Source of the DNA: Pseudomonas sp. R84
GTDB taxonomy: Bacteria; Pseudomonadota; Gammaproteobacteria; Pseudomonadales; Pseudomonadaceae
Assembly (NCBI RefSeq): GCF_009834515.1
Contig: NZ_CP019426.1
Coordinates: 5,401,001-5,465,000, forward strand
Length of the DNA: 64,000 nt
Direction: 5' to 3'
The notes beneath the pieces are model-generated. The model was given only the letters and a program-made list of their open reading frames with translations. It was not told the origin of the DNA and searched no databases. Below are positions 31,801 to 40,122 of this stretch, in pieces; the first letter of the stretch is position 1; every line of letters begins with the position of its first letter. Made by a program: the position numbers and the translations under genes.

Positions 31801-33356
31801 CCTACTACGTCGACAACATCGGCGATGTCGTCATCGAAACCGATACCTCGCTGACCGCCATCGACCAGGTGTACTCCTCCATCGACTACACCCTGGGGGC
31901 CAACGTCGAGCAACTGATCCTGATCGGCAACGCCATCAACGGCACCGGCAACTGGACCAACAACACCCTCATCGGTAACGCCGGCGACAACGTGCTGGAC
32001 GGACGCATGGGTGGCGACACCATGATTGGCGGTCTGGGCAACGACACCTATATCGTCGACAACGTCTACGACAGCACAATTGAAACCAGCACCCTGGCGG
32101 GCGAAATCGACACTGTACGCGCCTCGATTGACTGGACCCTGGGCGCCAACCTGGAAAACCTCATACTGACCGGCAATGCCAACCTCAACGGCACGGGCAA
32201 CTCGGTGAACAACGGCATCATCGGCAATGATGGCGATAACGTCCTTGACGGTGGCGTGGGTGCCGACGTGCTGGTCGGCGGTCTGGGCAACGACACTTAC
32301 ATCGTCGACAACGTCTCCGACATCGTAAGGGAAAACAGCACCCTGATCAGTGAGATCGATACCGTACGTTCTTCCGTCAACTGGACCCTGGGGGCCAATC
32401 TGGAAAACCTGGTGCTGACCGGCTCGGCCATCAATGGCAACGGCAACGCACTGAACAACACGCTGACCGGTAATGCACTGAACAACGTGCTCAACGGCGG
32501 CCTCGGCGCTGACACCATGATCGGTGGCGACGGCATCGACACCTACTACGTCGACAACATCGGCGATGTCGTCATCGAAACCGATACCTCGCTGACCGCC
32601 ATCGACCAGGTGTACTCCTCCATCGACTACACCTTGGGGGCCAACGTCGAGCAACTGATCCTGATCGGCAACGCCATCAACGGCACCGGCAACTGGACCA
32701 ACAACACCCTCATCGGTAACGCTGGCGACAACGTGCTGGACGGACGCATGGGTGGCGACACCATGATTGGCGGTCTGGGCAACGACACCTATATCGTCGA
32801 CAACGTCTACGACAGCACGATTGAAACCAGCACCCTGGCGGGCGAAATCGACACTGTACGCGCCTCCATCGACTGGGCCCTGGGCGACAATCTGGAAAAC
32901 CTCGTACTCACCGGCAGCACCAACCTCAATGGCTCGGGTAACGCATTGAACAACAGCCTGACCGGCAACGACGGTAACAATTTGCTGAATGCCGGCGCGG
33001 GCAATGACCTTCTGATCGGCGGACTCGGGACAGATTCGCTGACCGGCGGCATTGGTGCGGACGTGTTCATTTTCAACGCTTGGAACGAGAGCGGCCTTGG
33101 CAGCCTGCGCGATGTCATCACGGACTTTAGCAGTGCCCAAGGTGACAAGATCGATCTGACCCACTTCGATGCCAACCTGCTGACCGCGGGCTTCAATGGT
33201 TTTTCCTTCATTGGCGCCAACGACTTCACCGGCGCAGGCCAGTTGCGCTTCGTCGACCAAGTGCTGTCGGGCAACGTCAGCGGCAACGTCGGTGCGGATT
33301 TTGAAATCCAGCTGGTCGGTGTCAACAACTTCAACGCCACTGATCTGGTGGCGTGA
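28824..33356 (+). CDS. Serralysin-like zinc metalloprotease with long RTX-type repeat array
   Basis: A 1510-residue predicted secreted protease. The N-terminal metzincin domain carries the zinc site HEIGHALGLKH (His158, Glu159, His162, His168) and a Met-turn TVMSYN (Met192, Tyr194), as in serralysins (peptidase M10B). From about residue 310 to 1375 lies an array of 82- to 83-residue units, each with RTX-like GGDGIDTYYVDN or GGLGNDTYIVDN turns that should bind calcium. The end (DVFIFNAWNESGLGSLRDVITDF, closing FNATDLVA) matches the serralysin C-terminal domain and a type I secretion signal. There is no Sec signal peptide. No type I exporter or AprI-like inhibitor is encoded in the window, so export must use a system elsewhere. 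Typical serralysins are about 480 residues; this one is about three times longer because of the repeats. AGGA precedes the ATG. Confidence 0.9.
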   Translation: MPTPKTYSFAFPASLTGNAIVDSLISGKFWLGSGWSPSGATNLSYSFMAPVTSYFVTDYSPKNEYNALYELTAAQKTAITGALGAWSAVANLNFTLTSDTLTNVGDLRFGGYRLMDDKTAAWAYFPENLPAGGDVWVGEATNDPNPVKGSYDFMTFVHEIGHALGLKHPFDTSATNKTLLAPSLDDVHFTVMSYNSNYSYQPTTPMVLDILAIQSLYGANMTWQAGDNLYKWAADQSIFETIWDAGGNDTIDGSNQLAPVSINLNEGAYSQIGKAFVDYNTLTAINDGLAIAYGAKIENAVGSVFDDILTGNALNNTLNGNLGADTMIGGDGIDTYYVDNIGDVVIETDTSLTAIDQVYSSIDYTLGANVEQLILIGNAINGTGNWTNNTLIGNAGDNVLDGRMGGDTMIGGLGNDTYIVDNIYDSTIETSTLAGEIDTVRSSVNWTLGANLENLILTGNANLNGTGNSVNNGIIGNDGDNVLDGGVGADVLVGGLGNDTYIVDNVSDIVRENSTLISEIDTVRSSVDWTLGANLENLVLTGSAINGNGNALNNTLTGNALNNVLNGGLGADTMIGGDGIDTYYVDNIGDVVIETDTSLTAIDQVYSSIDYTLGANVEQLVLIGNAINGTGNWTNNTLIGNAGDNVLDGRMGGDTMIGGLGNDTYIVDNIYDSTIETSTLAGEIDTVRSSVNWTLGANLENLVLTGNANLNGTGNSANNDIAGNDGDNILDGGAGADVLVGGLGNDTYIVDNVSDIVRENSTLISEIDTVRSSVDWTLGANLENLVLTGSAINGNGNALNNTLTGNALNNVLNGGLGADTMIGGDGIDTYYVDNIGDVVIETDTSLTAIDQVYSSIDYTLGANVEQLVLIGNAINGTGNWTNNTLIGNAGDNVLDGRMGGDTMIGGLGNDTYIVDNVYDSTIETSTLADEIDTVRSSVNWTLGANLENLVLTGSAINGNGNALNNTLTGNALNNVLNGGLGADTMIGGDGIDTYYVDNIGDVVIETDTSLTAIDQVYSSIDYTLGANVEQLILIGNAINGTGNWTNNTLIGNAGDNVLDGRMGGDTMIGGLGNDTYIVDNVYDSTIETSTLAGEIDTVRASIDWTLGANLENLILTGNANLNGTGNSVNNGIIGNDGDNVLDGGVGADVLVGGLGNDTYIVDNVSDIVRENSTLISEIDTVRSSVNWTLGANLENLVLTGSAINGNGNALNNTLTGNALNNVLNGGLGADTMIGGDGIDTYYVDNIGDVVIETDTSLTAIDQVYSSIDYTLGANVEQLILIGNAINGTGNWTNNTLIGNAGDNVLDGRMGGDTMIGGLGNDTYIVDNVYDSTIETSTLAGEIDTVRASIDWALGDNLENLVLTGSTNLNGSGNALNNSLTGNDGNNLLNAGAGNDLLIGGLGTDSLTGGIGADVFIFNAWNESGLGSLRDVITDFSSAQGDKIDLTHFDANLLTAGFNGFSFIGANDFTGAGQLRFVDQVLSGNVSGNVGADFEIQLVGVNNFNATDLVA
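29750..32955 (+). repeat. In-frame near-identical tandem repeat array inside the protease gene
   Basis: Three related unit types, A (with GGDGIDTYYVDNIGDVV), B (with GRMGGDTMIGG and YDSTIETSTL) and C (with GADVLVGG and SDIVRENSTL), occur in the order A-B-C-A-B-C-A-B*-A-B-C-A-B. The same point in unit A recurs at 29821, 30562, 31303, 31795 and 32536, so the period is 741 bp three times and 492 bp once. Copies differ only at scattered, mostly synonymous bases. B* at about 31480-31740 starts as a B unit and ends as a C unit. Confidence 0.95.
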
Positions 33357-33404
33357 TCTTCGTCGCGCTTGTACCGGCCGGTCTGTAGAAGAGACCGCAG
33401 CCAC

Positions 33405-33439
33405 AAAAAACGCCCCGACTGGTTCGGGGCGTTTTTTTT
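33405..33439 (+). terminator. Terminator of the protease gene
   Basis: Hairpin CGCCCCGA/TCGGGGCG with A6 on the left and T8 on the right, 48 nt after the protease stop and 17 nt from the luxR-type stop. It can serve both convergent genes. The hairpin is identical to the one at 36442-36474 in opposite orientation. Confidence 0.92.
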
Positions 33440-33456
33440 ATTGACTGGTACGGCGG

Positions 33457-36189
33457 CTAATCAAGAACACCTAGCTCCTTGGCCCGCGCGACCGCCTGAG
33501 TTCGACGCTCCACCCCCAATTTGCTGTTGATATGGCTGGCATGGGTTTTCACCGTATGAAGCGAGATGAACAACTGCTCGCTGATCTGCTGGTTCGAACA
33601 GCCTTGGGCGATCAGGCGTAGCACTGCAAGCTCCCTGCTACTGAGCTGTTCGGCGGCACCAGACTCAACGACTGGACGTCCCGCCGCAGGCGGAAAATGC
33701 TCCAGCAATTGCTGCCCTGATAATGTCGGTATCATCTGCAATTGCCCGCGCAACCAGTCCGCATGCCCCTTCACCAAGGTATCGAACGGTTGCAGCACGC
33801 CCCCCGCCGCCGCTTCCAGTGCCTGACTCAATGCTTTGCGGGCCTCAGTCTCTCGTCCACCCACCAACAGCAACGCCACTTTTTGCGTCAACGCCATCAC
33901 ACTGAGCAACTGCCGCCCGGTCTGCTGACCGTTTTCATGCAATACATTCAGCCGCCCTTCGGCGAGCATCGGATGCCCTTGAATCATGTCGAGCAACGCC
34001 TGTTGCAGTTCAACATGCAACGGCAACTGAGGATGAAACTCTGGCGGCGCAGCGGCGCGTTCACCCGTGTACGTCTGACCAAGCCGTGCGAGCCAGGCCT
34101 CGGCCAGATCAGTGCGCCCCTGCGCCAGCCACAGTTCACATTTGACCAGCGTGATCATCGCCAGATAGTAGATCGGCGGCACGTCCCAGATATGCATCAG
34201 GCGTTCGGCTTCGGCGAGTTCGGCAAAGGCCTTGGCGAACTCGCCACTGCTGCCGTCCAGTCGAGCGATGACGCAGTGGCCGATCAACACGCTGATATCG
34301 CGACAGGCCCGTGCCTCGCCGATCCCGGCCATCAAACGTGCGCGCGCGGCCTGAGGCTGCAAGCGCATGGCCAACAGGAAGCCCTCGTACAGGGTCAGCC
34401 GTGCGCGCACCGCGTACAGGCGTTGCGGCGATAGACCGCGCAGGCGCTCAAGACCCTGATGGACTTCATCCAGTGCGCGCAGAATTTCACCACGTGATTG
34501 CAACACCCGTGCACGGTCGTAATGGGCCAAAGCTTCGAACAGCGGATTGCCGACCCGTTGCGCCAGTTCAAGGGATTCACGGTTAAGACCGCGTGCACGC
34601 CACAGATCGCCGTCGGCGATGGCCAGATTAGACAGGGTCGATAAACACATCAGCCGCTGGCCATAACGTTTCGCCGGCAGGCTTTCCAAAGCTTCACTGC
34701 AGTATCTGAGCGTCAGCTCACGATGGCCGCGACCACGGGCAATGATTCCGCTAAGTGCCAGCCATTGCGCCAGCATCGACTTTTGCGCGGTGGCCGAAGG
34801 TGCCGGCAGGAAGCGGCTCAAGTGGCTGGACAACTCCTCGGCGGCATCGAGCTGGCAGGCCAGCCCCAGCGCCCAACTGTAGAGAACGATCAGCCGCGGC
34901 GTGCTGATCAGCAGGCTGTCGGGCAAATCCATTTTCCAACGCAGCAGCATGCCGACGTTTTGCTCGGCCAGCAGTTGCTCCTCGGAGAGGTTCTGCACCA
35001 GGTTCGCGGCGACATCGAGGTGACCGGCGCGCAACGCCTGTTCAACCGCTTCATCCAGCAGCCCCTGTGCGTTGAACCAGCGACAGGCACGCAAATGCAG
35101 CGTTGCAGTCGGCACCATCGCTTGCGCAATCGGCCGGCTGCGCAGCAGATCCGAGAACAGATGGTGATAGCGATACCAGTGACCGTGCTCGTCCAGCGGC
35201 ACCAGAAAGACCTGATGCGCCAAAAGGAAACGCAGGATCTCGGCGCTGTCATGAGCTTCGCGCACGGCATCGCACAGCTCACTGCAGAAGCGTTCCTGTG
35301 GCGCCGTCTCGTAGAGAAAGGCTTGCACTTCTGCTGGCAGACAGTCGATGACCTCTTCCAGCAGATAGTCGCGGATCAGCCCTTCACCGCCGTTCAGCGC
35401 TTGCGGTAACGCCGCATCGCTGCCGGCCTCAGACACCGCAAGCAGCCAGAAACGTAAACCGGCGACCCAGCCCTCGCTGCGCTGGATAAGGTTTTCCAGC
35501 GCTTCACCGCGCAGTGAGCTGCTGTGGCGATCAAGCAAGGTCAGCGCTTCGTCGTGGGTCAGGCGCAGATCCTGTTCATGCAACTCCAGCAACTGTCGGG
35601 ACAGACGCAAGCGCGCCAGATGCCAGTCCGGGCGCTGGCGACTGGTGACCATCACCAGCAAGCCATCAGGCAGGTGATTGAGAAAAAATTGCAGGCAACG
35701 GTCAAGCACCGGGCCTTGGGCGAGATGATAATCGTCGAGCACCAGCAGCAGTGGTGCAGCGGAATCGAGGTGCAGCGCCAGCTCATCAAGCAAACCGTCG
35801 AGCCACTCTTCGAAGGCAAATGGCTGATGGCGTTGGCGCATTTTCAGCAGGCCGAGTGCGCGACTGCCCAGTTGCGGAAAGTAGTCCTGCAAGCCTTCGA
35901 GCAAACGCTCGAGAAAGCGGCCGGGGTCACTGTCGCGAGGACTCAGGCCGAGCCAGAGACTTTGCCATTGCGGCGGCAGACTCTGACAGAACTCCACCGC
36001 CAGAGAACTCTTGCCGAACCCGGCAGGGGCGCTGACCAGCAACAGCCGCCCACCGAGCCCGGCCTGCAGGCGCTCGCAAAGACGTGGTCGCAAGACGTAA
36101 CCGTCGGGCAACGGAGGGCGAAAAAAACGCCCGTCCAATGCCGCGACAGCAACACTTGCGGGACCCGGAAGTGGGGACAGATCAGTCAT
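33457..36189 (-). CDS. MalT-type large ATP-binding LuxR family regulator
   Basis: A 910-residue LAL/MalT-class (STAND) transcriptional activator. It has Walker A SAPAGFGKSS (about 53-62), a Walker B-like LLLVLDDYHLA, a winged-helix and TPR-like middle region, and a C-terminal LuxR helix-turn-helix (SSRELAVLRLIAQGCSNQQISEQLFISLHTVKTHASHINSKL, about 845-890). Such proteins bind ATP and an inducer before activating transcription. It is the last gene of a same-strand series with DUF1329, DUF1302 and an acyl-CoA ligase, and probably regulates them, although a terminator separates them. Confidence 0.92.
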   Translation of the reverse strand: MTDLSPLPGPASVAVAALDGRFFRPPLPDGYVLRPRLCERLQAGLGGRLLLVSAPAGFGKSSLAVEFCQSLPPQWQSLWLGLSPRDSDPGRFLERLLEGLQDYFPQLGSRALGLLKMRQRHQPFAFEEWLDGLLDELALHLDSAAPLLLVLDDYHLAQGPVLDRCLQFFLNHLPDGLLVMVTSRQRPDWHLARLRLSRQLLELHEQDLRLTHDEALTLLDRHSSSLRGEALENLIQRSEGWVAGLRFWLLAVSEAGSDAALPQALNGGEGLIRDYLLEEVIDCLPAEVQAFLYETAPQERFCSELCDAVREAHDSAEILRFLLAHQVFLVPLDEHGHWYRYHHLFSDLLRSRPIAQAMVPTATLHLRACRWFNAQGLLDEAVEQALRAGHLDVAANLVQNLSEEQLLAEQNVGMLLRWKMDLPDSLLISTPRLIVLYSWALGLACQLDAAEELSSHLSRFLPAPSATAQKSMLAQWLALSGIIARGRGHRELTLRYCSEALESLPAKRYGQRLMCLSTLSNLAIADGDLWRARGLNRESLELAQRVGNPLFEALAHYDRARVLQSRGEILRALDEVHQGLERLRGLSPQRLYAVRARLTLYEGFLLAMRLQPQAARARLMAGIGEARACRDISVLIGHCVIARLDGSSGEFAKAFAELAEAERLMHIWDVPPIYYLAMITLVKCELWLAQGRTDLAEAWLARLGQTYTGERAAAPPEFHPQLPLHVELQQALLDMIQGHPMLAEGRLNVLHENGQQTGRQLLSVMALTQKVALLLVGGRETEARKALSQALEAAAGGVLQPFDTLVKGHADWLRGQLQMIPTLSGQQLLEHFPPAAGRPVVESGAAEQLSSRELAVLRLIAQGCSNQQISEQLFISLHTVKTHASHINSKLGVERRTQAVARAKELGVLD

Positions 36190-36320
36190 GGCCGGCTCTT
36201 GTTCGAATTGCTGTTGGCGGCGTTGCAGATGTCCGCAGACTAGCCTTAAACGAACCGGTTATGAAGGTTGCTGCTACAAATGGCTACAAAAAGGCTACAC
36301 GAACCTTTGAACCCAACCCC

Positions 36321-36410
36321 GTAGGAGCTGCCGCAGGCTGCGATCTTTTGACTTTGACCTTTCAAAATCCAAAGCAAGATCAAACGATCGCAGCCTGCGG
36401 CAGCTCCTAC
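36321..36410. repeat. REP pair, GTAGGAGCTGCCG type
   Basis: Inverted arms GTAGGAGCTGCCGCAGGCTG and complement, with an AT-rich centre. This copy has GCAGGC where others have GAAGGC, with the change compensated in both arms. It lies in the 315-nt gap upstream of the luxR-type gene; apart from this element and the terminator at 36442 I see nothing else definite in that gap. Confidence 0.85.
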
Positions 36411-36441
36411 AAAAGCGGTTCAACAGTGCGCCAGAAAAAGC

Positions 36442-36474
36442 AAAAAAAACGCCCCGAACCAGTCGGGGCGTTTT
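36442..36474 (-). terminator. Terminator of the DUF1302-DUF1329 transcript
   Basis: On the minus strand the hairpin CGCCCCGA/TCGGGGCG is followed by T8, about 30 nt after the DUF1329 stop. Core, loop and tails share 33 identical bases with the terminator at 33405-33439, in inverse orientation. Confidence 0.92.
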
Positions 36475-36504
36475 CACGAGGATGCGGCCTCGAATTACAG
36501 CGGG

Positions 36505-37869
36505 TTAGCGAACACCATCCTGACGCAGTGCGGCCGGGGTGAAGTCGCTGGTGGTGGCAGTGAAGCCGAAGTCATACGCACTCTTTTCCTCGTTCTTCAT
36601 GCCCAGTGCCAGATAGCGGCCGGACTGCAGGTCGTAGAGGGTTTCCAGGGCGTACCACGGCACTTGCTTGTCGTAGTAGTTCTCGGCATGCGCTTCGGCA
36701 ACGCGCCACAGTTGGCCACGACCGTCGTAGTGATCGATCACCGCGGCTTGCCAGGTGTCTTCGTCGATGTAGAAGTCACGTTTGGCGTAGATGTGGCGCT
36801 GACCTTCCTTCAGGGTGGCTACCACATGCCACACGCGGCGCAGCTCGTAACGCGCCAGATCCTGATTGATGTGGCCGGCCTTGATGATGTCGGCGTACTT
36901 CAGTTTCGGATCGTCGAGCTTGTAGCTATCGGAGGCGATGTACATCTCTTTCTTGCCTTCGAGCTTCCAGTCGTAGCGATCCGGCGCACCGTTGAACATG
37001 TCGAGGTTGTCGGAAGTCCGCAGGCCATCCGCCGCAGTACCCGGACCGTCATAGGAGACTTGTGGCGCACGACGCACACGACGCTGGCCGGCGTTGTAGA
37101 CCCACGCCGAACGTGGCTCTTTGACCTGATCGAGAGTCTCGTGCACCAGCAGCACACCACCGGCCAGACGCGCCGGCGCGGTCACTTTCTGCTTGAAGTA
37201 GAACAGGATGTTGCCCGGATTTTTCGGGTCGTAGTCCTTCATCTTGTCGCGGAACACGAACTGATCCTGGAAGTACACCAGGCTGTACGAGCCGTTCGGT
37301 TGCGGCGTGGCCTGGGTCACCAGACGGGTCACGCTGCCACCGCGATAGCGGGTGATGTGGTTCCAGATGACTTCCACACCGCTTTTCGGAATCGGGAACG
37401 GCACTGCCGTATCGAAGTTTTCCAGACCGTTGCCGCCGGACACCAGATTGGTGGTGGTGGCGTTTTTCTTGATCGCGGCGAACACGTCATCCGGCACGGT
37501 TGCGCCACGGTGGGACGGATAAACCGGCATCTTGAAGGTCTCCGGGTAACGCTTGAACATCGCGTATTGGCCCGGCGCCAGTTTGTCCTTGTACTTGTCG
37601 ACATCCTTGGCGGTGATGGTGAACAGCGGTTGTTCGCTGGCGTAAGGGTTGGACAGGAAGCCCCGCGCATCGACGCTGCCGGCATTTTTCGGCAGCGGCT
37701 TCCACGCCGGGATCGAATTGTCGGCATTGCCGGCCATTTCCGCGCCCATCGGCGTCAGGCTCTTGCCCAGCTTGTCCGCTTCGGCAGCAGGCACCGCGGC
37801 CATGACGCCGGTCGCCAGCAGCGACAGGCCCAGAACACCGGCGTGGAACAGACTCTTTGTTATTTTCAT
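36505..37869 (-). CDS. DUF1329 family exported protein
   Basis: A 454-residue protein with a clear Sec signal peptide (MKITKSLFHAGVLGLSLLATGVMAAVPA). The mature part has the DUF1329 pattern, distantly like LolA/LolB outer-membrane lipoprotein-sorting folds: YPSHRGATVPDDVFAAIKKNA, GVEVIWNHITRYRGG, RRVRRAPQVSYDGPG, MFNGAPDRYDWKLEGKKEMYI and YYDKQVPWYALETLYDLQSGRY. It is nearly always encoded next to a DUF1302 outer-membrane protein, as here (26 nt downstream of it). Predicted periplasmic partner of that barrel, perhaps in handling hydrophobic or ester substrates; the function is not established. Confidence 0.88.
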   Translation of the reverse strand: MKITKSLFHAGVLGLSLLATGVMAAVPAAEADKLGKSLTPMGAEMAGNADNSIPAWKPLPKNAGSVDARGFLSNPYASEQPLFTITAKDVDKYKDKLAPGQYAMFKRYPETFKMPVYPSHRGATVPDDVFAAIKKNATTTNLVSGGNGLENFDTAVPFPIPKSGVEVIWNHITRYRGGSVTRLVTQATPQPNGSYSLVYFQDQFVFRDKMKDYDPKNPGNILFYFKQKVTAPARLAGGVLLVHETLDQVKEPRSAWVYNAGQRRVRRAPQVSYDGPGTAADGLRTSDNLDMFNGAPDRYDWKLEGKKEMYIASDSYKLDDPKLKYADIIKAGHINQDLARYELRRVWHVVATLKEGQRHIYAKRDFYIDEDTWQAAVIDHYDGRGQLWRVAEAHAENYYDKQVPWYALETLYDLQSGRYLALGMKNEEKSAYDFGFTATTSDFTPAALRQDGVR

Positions 37870-37895
37870 AAATTCGTTCGTCCTGAATGCAGTGC

Positions 37896-39785
37896 TTAGA
37901 AGTTCACGCCGAAGCTGAGCGCAACGAAGTCGCGGTCATCCACAGTGGTGTACTTGCCGTCGAAGAAGTTGGTGTAAGCCAGGCTCGCGGTGTAGGTGTT
38001 CTGGTATTCGGCATCGACGCCCAGGCTGACCGCTTTGCGACCTTCCTCGAAGTTGCCGCCAGGGCCTGGCGAGTAACCGCTGACGTCGTGGGACCAGGCC
38101 ACGTTCGGCTTGAGGTTCACACCGGCGAAGACGTCGTTGTATTCCCAGATGGCGCGACCGCGGTAGCCCCACGACATCGAGGTGGTGAAGCCGTCGTTAT
38201 CGCAATTGCGGCTGCGGTTGTTCTGCGGCGAACCCGGTCCTGCACCGTTGATGGTGCTGGCGTTGAGAATGTTGGCGCAGGTGTTGGTGGTGCCAGTGGC
38301 CGGCAACTCGCCCGGGCCATACACCGGATCGCGGCCATAACGCTTGTCGGAACGGCTTTCCAGCCCGCCGACGTAGGTCGCGCCGACTTCACCGACGAGG
38401 GTCAGACGGCTGGCGCCCATGACCTGATCGAAGAAGTGCGTGAACGTTGTCTGGATCTGGGTGATTTCCTTGCGCTCGTAACCGTGCAGGTCTTGACCCG
38501 GCACACCATTGAGTATCGAAGCGTTGGTCAGTGCGCCGCCGATCGGACGCACACCGGCGAACAGGATGTCGGTGGAGTTCAGTTGCACCGGCGCGTTCGG
38601 ACGGTAGCTGATCTCACCGCTCCACGCCGTACCGGTAGGCAGGGTGGTGGAGAAGCTCAGACCGTAGAGGCGAATGTCTTCAGGGTATTCAATGAAGTAG
38701 TTCGAATTGCCCGCGACCAGCAGCGGTGCAAGTGCCGCAAACGGCCCCGGCAGCGCGCGCGCCGTGTTGTAGACCGATTGCGGCGCACCGGTGGCGCTGA
38801 AGATCGGCGCACGGCTGTGGTAGTTCATGAAGTAGGCGCCGAACTCGGTATCGAGCGGCTCGTACATGTACTTGAAGGACGCGCCCCACTGGCCGCTGTC
38901 ACGCGCATCGCGGTCCGGGCCACGGCGCACCAGAACGCCCTCTTCGTTGACGCTGACGCCGTTGGCGGCCAATGGGCCAAGGGCCACGGCCGGGATTTGC
39001 GAACGCTTGTTCAGCACGCGCAGGTTGTCGTTGCAACCGTCGGCGACGATGTCCGGCTGCGAGAAGAACGTGCCGCAGTTATCGACGACGGTCTGGTCCC
39101 ATTCCAGTTGATAGAACGCTTCGGCCGACAGGTTTTCGGTGAGGCTCTGGGACACGTAGAACATGTTGACCGGGATCAGGCCTTCCTTGATCTCGGCGCC
39201 CGGACGACGGAACGCGGAAACGTCGATCGGGTTGATCGAGTTGATGCCGCCGCCGATGAAGGTACTTTCACCCCAGCTCACGACCTGCTTGCCCAGACGC
39301 ACGGAACCCGGCTGATCGGCAATCGCGTAGTTGTGGTAGACGAAGGCGTCGAGGATCTGCCCGCCGGACGACTTGGCGCCCTCTTTGCGACCCGAATCAC
39401 TGATGTCCTTGAACTCGCGACTTTCATCCTTGAGTTCGAAGTCGTACCAGTACTTGCCACGGACGAACACACCGGTGTCGCCGTATTTCAGTTCAAGGTC
39501 ATGGATGCCCTTGAAGATCTTCGAAAAGGTTTCACCGCTCTTGAAGTTGGCGTGACCGTCATCGGACGTCTGCGACAGGCCGTGGCCGCCGTTGTTGACG
39601 CCAATGAGGTTCTTGTTCGGGCTCTGAGTAGACCAACTGGCACCGATCGACAGGGACGAGTCGAACTGGCCCTCGATTTCACCGACGTTGAAACTGACGC
39701 CGAATGCGGGCCCGGCGAGCGAAGAGGCAAGACTGACTGCCAGAGGCAGTTTCGCCCGGCGCCAGAACTGGTTTACTGAGGTCAT
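37896..39785 (-). CDS. DUF1302 family outer-membrane protein
   Basis: A 629-residue predicted outer-membrane beta-barrel. A signal peptide (RRAKLPLAVSLASSLAGPAFG) is followed by FNVGEIEGQFDSSLSIGASWS, the hallmark DUF1302 opening, many alternating-residue strands, and a C-terminal aromatic end (DFVALSFGVNF) typical of Bam substrates. It forms an operon with the DUF1329 gene. The ATG at 39785 places the signal peptide at the start; the longer frame from 39863 would add 26 unrelated residues. Confidence 0.88.
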   Translation of the reverse strand: MTSVNQFWRRAKLPLAVSLASSLAGPAFGVSFNVGEIEGQFDSSLSIGASWSTQSPNKNLIGVNNGGHGLSQTSDDGHANFKSGETFSKIFKGIHDLELKYGDTGVFVRGKYWYDFELKDESREFKDISDSGRKEGAKSSGGQILDAFVYHNYAIADQPGSVRLGKQVVSWGESTFIGGGINSINPIDVSAFRRPGAEIKEGLIPVNMFYVSQSLTENLSAEAFYQLEWDQTVVDNCGTFFSQPDIVADGCNDNLRVLNKRSQIPAVALGPLAANGVSVNEEGVLVRRGPDRDARDSGQWGASFKYMYEPLDTEFGAYFMNYHSRAPIFSATGAPQSVYNTARALPGPFAALAPLLVAGNSNYFIEYPEDIRLYGLSFSTTLPTGTAWSGEISYRPNAPVQLNSTDILFAGVRPIGGALTNASILNGVPGQDLHGYERKEITQIQTTFTHFFDQVMGASRLTLVGEVGATYVGGLESRSDKRYGRDPVYGPGELPATGTTNTCANILNASTINGAGPGSPQNNRSRNCDNDGFTTSMSWGYRGRAIWEYNDVFAGVNLKPNVAWSHDVSGYSPGPGGNFEEGRKAVSLGVDAEYQNTYTASLAYTNFFDGKYTTVDDRDFVALSFGVNF

Positions 39786-40122
39786 CGACGCTACTCCATG
39801 TGCATTATTGTTATGGCAGTGAGTACTTTTAAAAACGCCTGAAGGACCGGGTGCCAGAGACAACCCGAAATCACTTCAAAGATGCATCGCCCCGATTTGT
39901 GCGTGTGCTCCGTTCTTAAAAATCCTTGAGCGGACTATAGCCAGCAGGTGGTACCGCTTGATCCCTCTAAAGTGTGATTTGCAGCTGCCGGCCACTCTGG
40001 AACAGTCCTTTCGCCAGACCGACGCATGTCGGCACGGCAAGAATGGCTGATTTTTTCGATTTCACAAGCCAAGCGCTTGCTTGGTGGGTCTGGCGCGCCG
40101 TTTTCGGCGCGCCAGCAGACAC
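39786..40122. other. Intergenic region upstream of DUF1302 with hairpin
   Basis: This 337-nt gap separates the ligase from the DUF1302-DUF1329 pair. It contains a strong hairpin at 40090-40115 (arms CTGGCGCGCCG/CGGCGCGCCAG, loop TTTT) right after the ligase stop, without a U-tract, which may end or stabilise the ligase mRNA. At 40071-40086 the sequence CCAAGCGCTTGCTTGG contains the 10-bp palindrome CAAGCGCTTG, a possible operator. The promoter of the DUF1302 operon should lie here; I cannot place it with confidence. Confidence 0.5.

Noticed and set aside
28863..33404. A 1513-codon open frame on the minus strand across the protease gene
   Set aside because: It mirrors the repeat array and the strong codon bias of the sense gene; its translation is low-complexity repeats without a domain, start signal or promoter.
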